Source: Linnemannia elongata | Lineage: Eukaryota > Mortierellomycota > Mortierellomycetes > Mortierellales > Mortierellaceae | Assembly: GCA_036320915.1 (NCBI GenBank) | Contig: JAXBDG010000011.1 | Span: forward strand, 1,634,501 to 1,698,500 | DNA: 64,000 nucleotides | Reading direction: 5' to 3' | Shown: positions 32,914 through 47,194 of the stretch, piece by piece | Layout: each line of letters begins with the position of its first letter | Numbering within the stretch: the stretch's first letter is position 1 | Notes under the pieces: generated by a model | Database searches by the model: none | What the model was told of the DNA's origin: nothing | Seen by the model: only the letters and a program-made list of their open reading frames with translations | Program-made: the position numbers and the translations under genes

Positions 32914-34818
32914 TTAGCTGACATCAACGATGCCCCCTGCAGCAATGGCGTAGGCTAAATCATAAGCAAAGGAAAAATAATGAGGAATAAGTCGGTGAAA
33001 GTGTCACAGAGAACGAACTATGGTGAATCATGCGCAATCTTACTACCATGAGTGTTGAACTTACGGGCTTCGGCCTCGGGGACATCGGGGCTGTCGTAAA
33101 CCTTGGCGATGCGTTCTTCGCCTCTTCCCTTTCGGAGGTAGAGGCGAGTCGTCGAAGCGTGGGCCATGATGTGGCCACCAACAGGCTTCTTGGGATCCGC
33201 GACAAAGGTAAGCCCTCCACCTGGGTCAGACTGAACCTGGTTGGTCAGATAGACAGCAACGTTGAATTCCTCGGCAATCTTGACAAGACGACTCAACATC
33301 TGGTTCAGCTTCTGCTGTCTCTCAGACAACTCGCCTCTACCAGAAAAGTCAGTTCGGAAGAGGGCAATGATGCTGTCGATCACCTGTGGAGGTTGAAAGA
33401 GACAGAGGCAAACAGGACAAGTAATCAATGCCGTGAACCAATATTTTTTCTCCCGTGAGCTCGTCAGTAGAACGAGATGGTTCCAAAACTTACCAAAAGT
33501 CGAAAGATGCCTCGCTCCTCGGCAAAGCGTGCAGCGACCTCTGTGATGAGGTCCATTTGGTGCTCCGAGTTGTAGGCACGAGCAACAAGAATGTTTTCGA
33601 GTGCAGCCTCGGCATCGACACCAAAGCGCTCGGCGATTGACTTGATTCTCTCGTGACGGAAGGTTCCCTCAGTGTCAATAAAGGCCGCCTTGGTATAACA
33701 AAGCAATGTAGTGCGGCTTAGTTGTTGACCTCAAGTTGAGCTTATTCTTGATCCCTCGTTGCAACCAAATCAACGAAAGACTTACTTTGCCGTTGCCTCC
33801 ACCCATCTCGAGAGGGAGCTGAGCAATCACACAGAGAGTATGCGCGATTTGTGTCTTTCCCGTTCGGAACTCGCCAAACGCCTCTGTGATCGCCATTGTC
33901 TGAATGCCGCCTAGAAGATACAAGACAAAACGGCGAATATGTTCTTCTCAATTCAAGAGTATAAAATTGAGAGTCGATCCTACGAGTCAAAAGGTGAATG
34001 ACGCCACTCACCTCCAATAAGCTCGTCCAATTGCTTGGAACCGGTGGAGATAGTCAGAACCTTCTTGCGCTGGACGCCGTACTCGAGACCGGTGATGAAC
34101 GAGGCGTTGTGGAGCTTGGCTGCTGCCTCCTTGAGCTTTTCGACCTTGGCCTACCAAGTTGATATTTGGATATTTCATATGTGAGCTTGATCTGGATGGG
34201 ATACAGTACGATCAGACTCCGATTCATGCTCACCTCTGAGAATCCCTTGATGCGGCACAGATTCTTCTTGGTTGTCATTTGGACACACTAAAAGGTGTGG
34301 ATAAGTGATTTCTGTTAGGTGATAAGCTCTTACCAAAAAGAGTACAAAAGTCAACGAACACATTCCCTGACGAGGAGCGTGCCTTGATGGTGCAAACGCC
34401 AGCTTGCTTGAGCTTGGTGATGTCGGCAGCATTGATACCGTGGTTTTGCAGTTCATCGACATCTATAAGATATGGATGTAAAATAAAACCAAGCAGAACT
34501 TGTTGGGTTACATACAGCACGCCACCAAATTTGTTCTCAAAGTCAAACCGTCCCGGGTGATCTTGACAGCAATGACGAGAGCAGGTGGAGACGTTACCAG
34601 TGAAGAAGAGTTCCTGGATTTCGTTGATCGAAGTAGTGAAAGAGAAGAGAAGAGAGAAATAGGGACAAGGAGGGCGCATCGTTAGTTTGTTTGTATTGTA
34701 GGTAAGCAGAATCAACATCCAAATCAAGGCTCAGAGACAAGAACTTAAGAGGAATTACCTCGTCCTCTTCCTCCTCGATGGGGTCGTTCTTGTCGCGGAC
34801 GACTTGATCCATGGACAT
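32914..34818 (-). CDS. DMC1: DMC1 meiotic recombinase
   Basis: RecA/Rad51 family recombinase that forms filaments on single-stranded DNA and drives interhomologue strand exchange in meiosis. Nine exons: 34759-34818, 34598-34613, 34383-34462, 34234-34287, 34012-34150, 33786-33910, 33494-33688, 33065-33383, 32914-32954. Total 342 residues, usual DMC1 length. DMC1 rather than RAD51 is indicated by [32 protein letters not shown] and [19 protein letters not shown]. Walker A is at 129-136 and Walker B around 220-226 (LLVID). Two oddities: exon 2 is only 16 nt, and intron 3 (34288-34382) has a GC donor (AAG|GCACGC), needed to keep CTIK-CVQM continuous. The exon 7 acceptor (AAG) is non-preferred but keeps frame. 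Confidence 0.93.
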
Positions 34819-35212
34819 GGCGACGATCAATAGTGTTTTTAATTGTAGATGTATTAATGGAGAGTAGTTGCTGTGAGAGCGGGGAAGGTTGTGGGAAGAA
34901 GTGAAGGTATGAAACGTAAGAAAGATATAAAAAATGAGCGCGTCCTCCATTTATGTAATTTGGTGGCGGTGTACTGCAAAATGTGCATCTACTGTGACTG
35001 TGCTCCGGTGGTTCTCGCGTGCGTGCGAAAGTGAACTCAAAGAAAGACAAAGGGAGGGGGGCTCCGACCACCCCTTGTCTTTTTTCACAATTCCGTAACA
35101 CACACGTCCTGCTCCACCTCACACATTCATCACACCGACCGACAACACATCAACAACAGTAACGACAGGAACAACAACAGCAACAAGACTAGTGTCGATT
35201 TCACTGCCAATA
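34819..35212. promoter_or_regulatory. Divergent promoter region DMC1/COQ6
   Basis: 394 nt separate the starts of DMC1 (minus) and COQ6 (plus). A minus-strand ATATAAAAAATG lies near 34925. The COQ6 side is CA-rich without a clear TATA. Confidence 0.45.
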
Positions 35213-37311
35213 ATGTCAAGTTTACTCGTACGCGCCGCAAGGACAGGGATCCGTAGCCCATTGTCCTCCCGCCTTCACCAGCCCATGGCTGCCATTCGCT
35301 TCCAATCAACGGAGGCTAAAACGGCAGCAGCAACAACGGAGGAATACGACGTCGTTATCGTCGGAGGAGGCATTGCCGGAAGTGCCTTGGCTTGTGCCCT
35401 TGGTATGTTACCCCTGCGGATGTAACTACCAATCCTCCCCACTTAAAAAATACCCACGGTTTCCGAACTAATATATAGGGTCTACCTCCGAATTGACACT
35501 CTTAAACATTAGCGTCCAATAAGGCTTCCAGCACATTGAAAATTGCGCTCATTGAGGCTTTCGACCTCAGCAACCATATCAAGTGGTCTCCCCGTCCCGA
35601 TCAATACTCCAACCGCGTTTCTTCTCTCACACCCAAATCTGTCGCCTTTTTGAAAAAGATTGGTGTCTGGGCGGAGCTGGATTCGTCTCGTGTCGCTGCC
35701 TGTGAGGGGATGCAGGTTTGGGATGGTGTCAGTGGTGCCAGGATTACATTTGATGCTGCCAATGTGGACGGCGTCCAGTCTAGTTTCTTGCACCAGGTTT
35801 TTTCGGGAAGCATCCCAACACCACCAGGCGTCAACAACGGCACCAACCAGGATAATTTAGGCGACAGGAAGGACGCTTCACCCCTGGCATGGATGACAGA
35901 AAACTTGCATGTCCAGTATGGACTGCAGAAACAACTTGTGGACCACCAGGCTCGTGGAATCAAGTTGGATGTTTTTGAAAAGACAAAGGTGCAGGGTATC
36001 ACTACTGAACAGGGCGAAACTGCACAGCTGGCTCAGGGAGACTGGCCTGCTGTTCAATTGGATAACGGCAAGACCCTTGTGACGAGGCTGTTGGTTGGTG
36101 CGGACGGTGTCAACTCTCCTGTCAGATCTTTCGCCAAGATTGAGTCTCTTGGATGGGACTACTCGCAATTCGGTCTGGTTGCTACCCTTCAAATTGATCC
36201 ATCGACTTCGACTGCACCAGGACAGGGCAAGGGAATCGCCTGGCAGAGATTCTTGCCCACCGGACCTGTCGCTATGTTGCCTGTAAGTGATAACCACGAC
36301 TTGATCCTTGCATATTTCCTTGCTGTGGTATACGCCAAAGTCATTAATCACATTGCCTCACGAAACTGATTATGATCTAGTTGAACAATGGCTACGCAAG
36401 TTTGGTCTGGTCGACAACACCCAAGATTGCTCAGGATCTTAAAAAGTTGCCCGCTCGCGACTTTTGCGCACTTGTCAACGCAGCCTTCAGCGCCAGCCCT
36501 GCGGAGCTCGAGTATCTGTACAAGAACATTGGACCCAATGGAGAGCCTCTCGTTGACTTTCAGAAGGAGATTGAATGGAGGACGAGTGTTCATGACCAGG
36601 AGGCATCTCAGACCATGATCCGTGGTAGCAGTAGCTCCCAGGGCGATGCCAAGCCCCCAAAAGTCGTTGACGTCCAGGAGAACACCAGAGCTCCCTTCCC
36701 CTTGAGGATGAGGAACTCGAGCAGCTATGTCGAGGACCGCGTTGTCCTTGTCGGGTAAGTTATTTTGTTACATGATATCGTTATATGGCTCACTCTTGCG
36801 CCGAGGTCATGTCCACTAACGTGAGTGGAACTTATAATTCATTGGTATAGAGATGCTGCCCACACTGTCCACCCTCTTGCCGGTCAGGGATTGAACCAGG
36901 GTCTGGCTGATGTCGAATGTCTTGCCCGTGTCATCGAAACAAGTCTCCTCAGTGGATCCGACATCGGTAAACCCAAATGCAGACATATACTATCATGCAT
37001 GAAACTAATTCTTGTCCAAATTATTCCATCCCCCGACAAAAAAAATAATGATTAACGCCTTGTATCACCACTCTACTCGTACAAACTTAGGAAACATCCA
37101 TTCGTTGACTCCATACTCGAGCGAGCGCTTCTTGCCAAACTTGGCCATGCTGGGCACGGTTGACAAGCTGTCAAAGCTGTACAACACTGATTTCGGTCCC
37201 GTTGTCTGGGCTCGTTCTTTGGGGCTCACTGCGGTTGACAAGATGGGACCCATCAAAAACGAGATCATGCGATTTGCGATGGGGTTGGAGGAGCCTTCAA
37301 ATCGGTCTTGA
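35213..37311 (+). CDS. COQ6: COQ6 ubiquinone biosynthesis monooxygenase
   Basis: FAD-dependent monooxygenase of the UbiH/COQ6 family that hydroxylates C5 of the ubiquinone ring in the mitochondrial CoQ synthome. Exons 35213-35402, 35513-36282, 36381-36754, 36851-36966, 37091-37311 give 556 residues. The N-terminus is rich in Arg, Ser and Ala without acids up to about residue 33, a typical mitochondrial presequence. FAD motifs: GGGIAG at 51-56, GADGVNSPVR in exon 2, and GDAAHTVHPLAGQGLNQG split by the third intron. Start: the first ATG, 35213. The longer frame begins only with GTG. An insertion of Ser/Gln/Pro-rich sequence (SSSSQGDAKPPK) sits before the GDAAH motif, probably a surface loop. 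Confidence 0.93.
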
Positions 37312-37496
37312 ATAACCATAAGAGAGAATGCTGTGAAGTAAGAAAGAGAGATCCTGAATTTGGTTGTTGAATAGGAAGAGGTCGTAGACGAGGGGAAGAT
37401 GCATACACTGAAATACAAATCACCATTAGCATTGAATGTTTTCCAAAAGCATATCCTGTTTATTATCGGTTCCATGAAGACAATATTAGGATGAGG

Positions 37497-38962
37497 CTAT
37501 TTCTTGTCCTTCTTTGCCTGTTCCTGAATCGCACTCAGGAACCCTTCCACACCTATCAAAACAGACAGAGCAAAAGGGCAAAATGCTAACATCAGCAACT
37601 GATCAACAGAAAGATTAAATGAAACCCATTCCTTCATAGCTCACGATAATCAATTGTCTCCTTACCATTGCCTGCATTAGGTCCCAGTCCAAACTGTCTC
37701 AACAACGGACCCAATTGCCCCGATTCGAGTGCAGTGCTCAAAGACACCAAGGCCTGTGAGAACTGTGGGGTCCGAACAATGGCCTGGATCTCCTCTGGCG
37801 TCCTCTCGGAAGATTCAGGAAGGTGTGGGAAGAGTGCTGCACAAATTTCGGGGTTGTTCAGTAGTGGTGCTACTGCTCCTGGTGTCAAAATGTGATCCAG
37901 ACGAAGATTTGATCTCTGCGCCGCTTCTATGTATTAAGGGAGTGAATAAGATGAGCTGTATTAGAAGGCGTTTTGTTGCAGGTTGTTTGTTGACGTAACT
38001 GGGCCTTTTCCTGGTAGACTTGAGACTTACGAGGCACTTGAAGTCCTCCCAAGAGATGGCGCAGTTGATCCATTTGCTGTGCTGTCAATGAAGACCCACC
38101 AGCTGCCGCTGCAGCGGCGGGAGCTGTGGTAGTGGGGTTGGTAGTTGAAGTAGAAACTGGTGCTGCAGGGGCGAAGGCTGCTGATGGCGCAATGGCAGAT
38201 GCTGATTCTGAAACCGGTGCAGCTATTCAAGTATATAACGTAGCCACTTCAAGCCAGATTAGTTCCCAAACCCCTATCAATGGACGAATGTCCAGTCACA
38301 GCACATATACGTACTGCTGCTTCAAAGCTCCTCCTATCCTTACCTTCAGCGTCTTCCATGGCAGCATCGTCATCCATATACTCCTCTTCATCATCCTCCT
38401 GTGAGTGAATCAATGAATTGACATGCTGCAAGATAATCTGGTCCCGTGTGGTGCTGGCCTCCTGGAGCCAGTAGAAGAGCTTCTGAGAGGATGACTTGAA
38501 TTGGAGCATGACGACTCGTCCTGTCGTGCATTGTGGTACTGCGATCAGTTCTGCGTCTCCCGGGAACAAAATTAAGTCCTAGATATATCCGTGGCATAGG
38601 TCGCGTGAGTGTTAAGTATGGTAGTTGGTTCTTGTTGTCATCGTCCAAGGATGCGAAACAAAGGTAGTGCGTGATCCCTTACGTCTTCAATTTCGCCGGA
38701 TGTCCTGTTCTTCCAGAAAAAATGCATCAAACCATCTTCCTCCTCCAGATATACCAGCCTAGTTATGTGAACGAGAGGGTACGGTGACAAGTTAGAGTCT
38801 GGAAGAAGGTTTGTTGTCACCAAATCATTCAGAATGAGCTGAGGGGAATGACATTGGGCGCTACCCTTTGGTGGGGTCTGGTTTGACGATGTTGGTTCCT
38901 GTGGTCCTGAAGCAGCGGCCTGCTTTGAATTCCAAGAGAGGCAGTTTTGTTGCTGATGCCAT
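37497..38962 (-). CDS. RPN13: RPN13/ADRM1 proteasomal ubiquitin receptor
   Basis: Subunit of the 26S proteasome lid/base that captures ubiquitin and recruits the UCH37 deubiquitinase. Exons 38865-38962, 38683-38758, 38344-38578, 38031-38222, 37666-37926, 37497-37552 give 305 residues. The Pru domain spans about residues 7-115 (LLEFKAGR, GLVYLEEEDGLMHFFWKNRTSG, VPQCTTGRVVMLQFKSS, KLFYWLQE). An acidic linker (QEDDEEEYMDDD), an Ala/Pro/Thr-rich linker and a C-terminal DEUBAD domain (from about LDHILTPGAVAPLL to the end) follow. Unlike yeast Rpn13, which has only the Pru domain, this protein keeps the UCH37-binding part, as in animals. It is convergent with COQ6. Confidence 0.92.
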
Positions 38963-39164
38963 GGCTACGTGTGTCTTTAATGTTCAAGTGTGAGAAAGTA
39001 AGAAAGTAAGAAGTGGAAGGACCGCCGCGACCTCAGAATTAATTGCTTTGCAGTGCTTTGACGCGCGTGTGGAGCATTTTTTCCCATTTTTCCATGACGT
39101 CACACAGGCCCTGAGCAGGCGTTATTCAATCTTTTTTATTTTGTCCTAAGGTATAAAAGGCATC

Positions 39165-41143
<1,979 letters not shown>

Positions 41144-41296
41144 GATTGTTTATTTGTAACGAGTGGTTGATGAAAGAATGAAAGAAAAAAAGAATGGAGG
41201 TGGAGAGTGCGAAGCAGAGTGTGATAAGGCAAGGCAGGGTATCTTTGAGGGGGGTTTTTTTTTTTTTTCGTTGAAGACGGAATGAAGGTAACGTCG

Positions 41297-41309
41297 ACTT
41301 TTTATATAC
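41297..41309 (-). promoter_or_regulatory. TATA box of ERG1
   Basis: Minus-strand TATATAAAAAG about 155 nt before the ERG1 ATG. Confidence 0.5.
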
Positions 41310-42749
41310 ATCGTCAAGGCAATGACAACGAGCAGCATTGGCAGATCAGGCCACTTCTTTTTTGTTACAATGGGCAACAGCAACGACAGATGCATGTCCA
41401 TCGAGAGGGTTGATTGAACCTGAAACATGGGCCAAGTGGCCTGAGGCGGAGGCAATTGGGGACAAGAGTTATCGATAGATATGAAGGTGGGACAACACGG
41501 CCAAAAGTCAATTAAGGCCACTGGTTTTGAGAGAGTGGCTGACTGACTGACTGTGCTTGTTTGTAGTACATAGGCGTAAGAGAAGAAGAAGAGGAAAAAA
41601 AAGACAACATCCGATCGATAGTTGGGCGAGTGGACAAGGCGGACAAAAGGGTGGGCAGGGTGGGAGAGAGGACAAATGTCCCAATCCAGATTCATGTCCG
41701 AGACATTGGCCACACAGACTGGAAAAAAGAAATATATATAAAATTTAAAAGCCAATTGGGCATTCAGGTAAAGCAGAAACAATAAGAGTGCTCGGGGATG
41801 AGGAAGGACAGGGAGGACAGAGGGAATGTAATTCAATTTTCGGATGCTGCTCCTTTTGGGAAACAACTCAAGGGAAGAAGAATGAGAGTTCCCCCTCCCT
41901 TCTTGCACCACCGAGGTAGGGCTCTCTCCTTCTTTTTCTTCTTCTCTGTCTCTCGTTTCTCTACCTCTCCTCGTCTCTTCGACACATCGTAGCCACTGCG
42001 CCCGTATTTATATAGCGGGGATCACCCACCTTTTTTTTTTTTTTTTTTTTTTCTCCTTTTCTTTTTCACAATATGCTAGAATTCGCTCCCCTTCTCTTGT
42101 CCTGGCTTAGGATTTGGACAGCGTGTGCGAACATTGTGACAGAAGTCAAAGCGCGTGAAAAAAAGGGAGGGAAAACAAACAAGGTGTAAGAGGGGTAGAG
42201 AAGAGAGAGCGTGTGAGTGTGCCACATGGATCGTTTCATGTTGTGCTAAAGATAAACGATAGTACTCCTCTTACCTTGCGTGTCTGTATCTCTGAGAAGA
42301 ATAAGAAGGGAGAAGGTGCTGTGTGTGTCTGCCTCTGCCAGCATGTCAGTCTGGCTGTTGGCTGACCAAGGAAGGATCAATGATCGCATATGCTACATCT
42401 CACACCCTCTCTGTCTTTCTACTTTCTTTTCTTCCCATGGCTTGTTTTCTCTCTCTATGTCCTTCCTTCGCACTCATCCCTTTCTTCCTCACTTGTTCAT
42501 CCTTTCCCTTCTTTTTCTTCTTCTCTGAACACCACCCTTACACCTTCAACAGTCCATCAACCGCTCTAGCCATCCTTTCAAACCAACTCCCTCCTCCCTC
42601 GCGTTCACATCTCTCCCCTTCTTCATTCCCTTCCACTCCAAACGGCCGCTCACAGACCCTCTTCTGGCAAGCCAGGTGCCAACAACACCTCCCTCTCTCC
42701 TGTCAACAGCAACGAGAGCCCTCTTCCTCCCATCCTCTCGTCCACAGTG
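41310..42749. other. Divergent intergenic region ERG1/PUF
   Basis: Upstream DNA of two divergent genes. It includes a T-run near 42031-42052 and CT-rich leader sequence. From 42571 to 42749 the PUF reading frame is open and protein-like but lacks an ATG. Confidence 0.5.
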
Positions 42750-45700
42750 ATGCCCCGCGTACAGATGGATGACCACTTCCCCCAGAGTCATCGTAACGCC
42801 TCCCACTCAAGCGCAGGCGCTGGCACCAGCAACAACTCCTCAGGTTCACAGCACGACCTTTTTCTCAGCAGCGGTGATCTCCATCAACCCTCGACTATGA
42901 ACCAGCCTCAACAAGGCCAGGTAAGACCTTTGTTTTTCGTTAGTTAGTTGCGTTATGCATTTTTTTCTTTTTCATTTTTTTTCTTGTTTCTCTCCTTTCA
43001 TCCTATTCATATCTCTCCCGAGTTTGGCGTAACTGGTCTTGCCCACCCTTATGTTCTTGGACGTTGTCTTTGCGACAAGAGGTCGATACAAGTGATACAA
43101 GTGCAATTGGTTTTCTTTGTACTTTTACACGTCCTTGCAGAGACAAAGTGTTTAGGAGATCATTGTTATAGAGACTTTTTTTTGATTGCTCTGAACACAT
43201 CTTTACAAAACCACGTAGAAAAAAGAGACGGTTATAAGAGCTTACTCATTACTTTAAACACGTCTCTGCAAAGACAATGTCAGCAAGCGATCGATACTAA
43301 CGTATAAGCTGTTCTACACACTAATAGCAATTGGCGACGCTTTTGCGTGGAAAACTCAACGACTACGGCAGCAGCATTCCTGGTAACTTTAGCGGCTTCG
43401 ACATCTCTCGCTCCAACTCTGCACCACCAACCAACCAAGCTCAATCGCGCTTTGGCCTGGGACCAGGATTCGATTCACAGCCCTTCAACGACCTTCGCTC
43501 AGAGACTGACTACAACAGCTTATATATGTCCCCTTCCCGCCAAGAACCTCATCTCGCTCCGTCAGGCATGTACTCTCCAGGATTGTCGTGGCAGATGTGG
43601 TCCTCAACAGGAGGTGGAGGAGGAGGGTTTGGGGGCGGATCAGATGAACTTAAAGGTGTCACAGAGTCTAGCACCCGTCTCGGGGGTCAAGGTATGCGAG
43701 GATTTTTTAGCTTTCTCTTTTTTATTTCCTCAGAGGGACCATTGGATGGTGTCTATCTGTAGACACAAATGAGACAGGGCTCAGATGCATGCAGACTCCA
43801 CCTTTTAACTCGTGTTTTTGTTTATTGCATTTACACACTTCCCAATTTTTTTTTTAAACCTTCAATCCAATAGATCTCAATGAGGAGAATACCAGGACTA
43901 CTTCGTCTTCACTTCACCCCAGGGATGCCAATCCTGCCTCGCTATGGAGACAAGACATCAAAGCGCCAGAGATCCCACGAAGCGAGACCCATTCGCCCTT
44001 GTTGTCGCGCTACGGACTTGAGCCACCACGCAGTGTTGCCTCGATGCCCAGCTCGCCTCTCTTTGGAGCACACACTACCGATCATATGAGCCACATTTGG
44101 GCACCAACGGTCTCGTCACCTGCAAGCGACTTTCCTAGATCGCCCTCCCCTCTTCTCAACATTCAGCACCACAGCCACTTGTCTACACCGCAACCACAGT
44201 ATCTGAGCACAGGACATTCCTCAAGCCAATTGCTCAGATCTCCCTTATCACAGACCACGACACTGCCTCATGAAGGTCAGGATTCGCCCGATTTGGAGGA
44301 GCAGATGCGTGGCGTAGGACTAGGCTCCGACGACCTCGACGATAGATCTTCCCAGCTTAAGTCTGTCTTGAATGCCGCATTGGACGGTGGGGACGAGGAG
44401 CGGATACCTTCGTTGGGCAGTGCTCGCTCTCCTTTGTTCCACACCAAGTTTGCACCCCCGACTCGTTCATCCTCAACTCCTCCCATCCACAGCCGTAATT
44501 TTTCTAGAAATGCCCCGCCTGGCTTCTCAAGCGATCAACGAGGCGACCGACCCACCTCTGAACTGGAGTTTGGCATGCAGAACCTCCTTTTCACCGATGC
44601 TGTAAGCCCCTCGTTAACTTCTAATGACCTTACACTTTGAATTGCTGTGGCAAGAAGAAACTAACAGCTTTCATCTCGCTGTTTTCTTAGGACGATGACT
44701 TGGCCATCCAGCAGGCAAACATCAGGCGTCAACAATACGAGTTGAACCAGCAACAATTGAAGTTACAGCACTTGCAGCAGCAGAGGCTCCAGCAGCTTCA
44801 ACAGAAGCAGCCTGTCCATGGGTCTCACACCCCCGTCACCGCCTACTCACCGTACTTTGACAGCAATACTATGCTCAAGGACCCCCGTTTAATTAACCCC
44901 CAATATGGATATGACTACAATCTCATGACAACTTCTGGATACCTTGCGCATAAGGATCATTTTGCTCCAGTCCAACAAGGTAAATGAAACGTTGCAGCAA
45001 TGTTGTTTTTAGTTTATGGGTTCAATATCCAATACTAAAGTACTTTACCCCTGTATACATTAGATTTTCATTCGATGTTTGAGGGACATGACGAAGCATC
45101 TTTGGGATTCAGAGCAAATGATTTGGCTTATGACCCGCGTCGCATGAACTCTGCCATTGGACTGTCTCCAGAGTACCAAAAGGCAGCTCTTCTTCAGATG
45201 CAGCAACAGCAGCAGCAGCAAGGCGGCATCTACTCACCCAACCCCATGACCCCTGGCTCGTTCGCTTCAGACTTTAATAATGCTGGAGGCAACGCACGAG
45301 GATCAGCCATGAACTCACCTAATCTCGCCCAATTAGACCCTCGTTTGGGTGCGTCCAATGCGGCTGCTGAGCAAAAGCTTCGTCTTCAGTCTCAACAGAC
45401 CCTGCTCCAGCACCAGCAGTTGTTGCTCTTACAGCAGCAGCAACAACAGCAGCAACAACAGCAACAGCAACAGCAGTTGCAACACCCGCAGGTTGTTTCA
45501 GGATCCCAGCAGCAGACACAGCCTCACCACTCGTCGAAGCAAAACCATGGATCGAAGCAACAGGGGCGATCAAAGTCGTCTCATGGCGGACGTCACAACA
45601 AGGGAGGTCAGGACTCCAAGCACTCCGAGCCCGACCAGGCGTCTTCTTGGTCGAGTGCCAATGCTAGCCCACCTCATAGCGCCCATCGACATGCCCACAA

Positions 45701-47194
45701 GGACGACGAAACCGATTTCGAGGTCCACGCTTCAGAGGGTGGCCATGGCCAGCGCAGTGCATTGTTGGAAGACTTTAGAAACAACAAGAGTAACAAGAAA
45801 TATGAGCTCAAGGTAACATTCTTTCGGTTAATCGAATATGAATTGCGTGAGTGAGCGACTCTTTGCTAACCTTTGTAAATATTGATATCTAATAATAATA
45901 ATAATAGGATATTGCGGGAAGTGTAGTCGAGTTCAGCAGCGATCAGCATGGTTCTCGGTTCATCCAGCAAAAGCTCGAGACGGCAACTGACGAGGAGAAA
46001 CAGATGGTCTTTGAGGAGATTATGCCTCATGCCCTGCAGCTGATGACAGACGTCTTTGGCAACTATGTGATTCAAAAGTTCTTTGAGCACGGCCAGCAGG
46101 ACCAAAAGACCGCATTGGCCAAGCAGATGGAGGGCCATGTCTTTTCGCTGGCGTTGCAGATGTACGGCTGCCGTGTTGTGCAGAAGGGTCTGGAGCATGT
46201 TCTGAGCGACCAGCAGGCGATTCTTGTCAAGGAGTTGGACGGCAATGTGTTGAAGTGTGTCAAAGACCAGAACGGCAACCATGTGATCCAAAAAGCGATT
46301 GAGTGTGTTCCTGCAGAGCATATCCAGTTTATCATTGGATCCTTTACTGGGCAGGTGTATTCTCTTGCGACCCACCCTTATGGTTGTCGAGTGATCCAAC
46401 GCATGTTTGAGCATTGTGCCGATACCAAAACTGTAAGTTCTAGCTTGTTTGTTTTTATATGGGCGATTGAGAAGTTTGGTTGAGAAAGGATGTGAACGCT
46501 GACACAATGTTCATTGCTTGCGTGTATCCTAATTGTAGCCCCTGATGGATGAGCTGCACAAGTATATTCCAAACTTGGTTCAGGATCAATACGGCAACTA
46601 TGTTATCCAGCATATCCTTGAGCGTGGTCAACCCTCCGAGAAATCGCTGGTGGTCTCAAAGATCTATGGCCAGGTCCTGCCGCTCAGCAAGCACAAGTTT
46701 GCGAGTAACGTGGTGGAAAAGTGCGTCGCCTATGGATCGAAGCTGGACCGCCAAAAGCTGATTGAGGAAGTGATCACCACCAAACCTGACGGAACTTCGC
46801 CGTTGGTGTTGATGATGAAGGACCAATTTGCCAACTATGTTGTGCAAAAGATGCTGGATGTTGTTGATGGCGACCAGCGGGATGTTCTTGTTGCCAAGAT
46901 CAAGCCTCACTTGGGTTCTTTGAAGAAGTATACCTATGGCAAACATCTCATCGCTAGTAAGTTTTTCTTTAGGATTTGCTCTTTTTTTTTTTTTTTTTTT
47001 ATTGTGGTGGTTGTTTGCTTGTATTCGATTCTAACAACCCTTTCCTTGTGTTGTCTATGGAAAAAATAGAGGTGGAGAGATTGATGGCGATGCAGGATCC
47101 TCAGGCCGCCCACTCGGAAGGCCTTCTTGGACCCCGATCTGCTACCCCTACACCCACTTCTCCCCGGTCCAGCCATGCCACTTCTTCGTCTTAA
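42750..47194 (+). CDS. Puf3/Pumilio-class RNA-binding protein
   Basis: PUF family translational/mRNA-decay regulator. Exons 42750-42920, 43328-43691, 43874-44601, 44691-44979, 45064-45812, 45908-46432, 46539-46956, 47070-47194 give 1122 residues. Residues 1-767 are low complexity (Ser/Pro/Gln, with a poly-Gln run of about 15 near 45430-45480). The PUF domain starts at 768 and has eight repeats. The base-contacting triplets read, repeat 1 to 8: SRxxQ, NYxxQ, CRxxQ, NHxxQ, CRxxQ, NYxxQ, SNxxE, NYxxQ. By the established PUF code this predicts the target UGUAUAUA, the Puf3/PUM class. In yeast, Puf3 binds mRNAs for mitochondrial proteins. The 5' end is uncertain: the frame is open upstream to 42571 without an ATG, so a 5' exon may be missing. 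Confidence 0.9.
45430..45480 (+). repeat. CAG/CAA repeat encoding poly-Gln
   Basis: Mixed CAG/CAA codons in exon 5 of the PUF gene, a second shorter one near 45200-45222. Confidence 0.85.

Noticed and set aside
32914..34818. RAD51 instead of DMC1
   Set aside because: Residue patterns such as [17 protein letters not shown] and [16 protein letters not shown] match DMC1, while RAD51 has different residues at these places.
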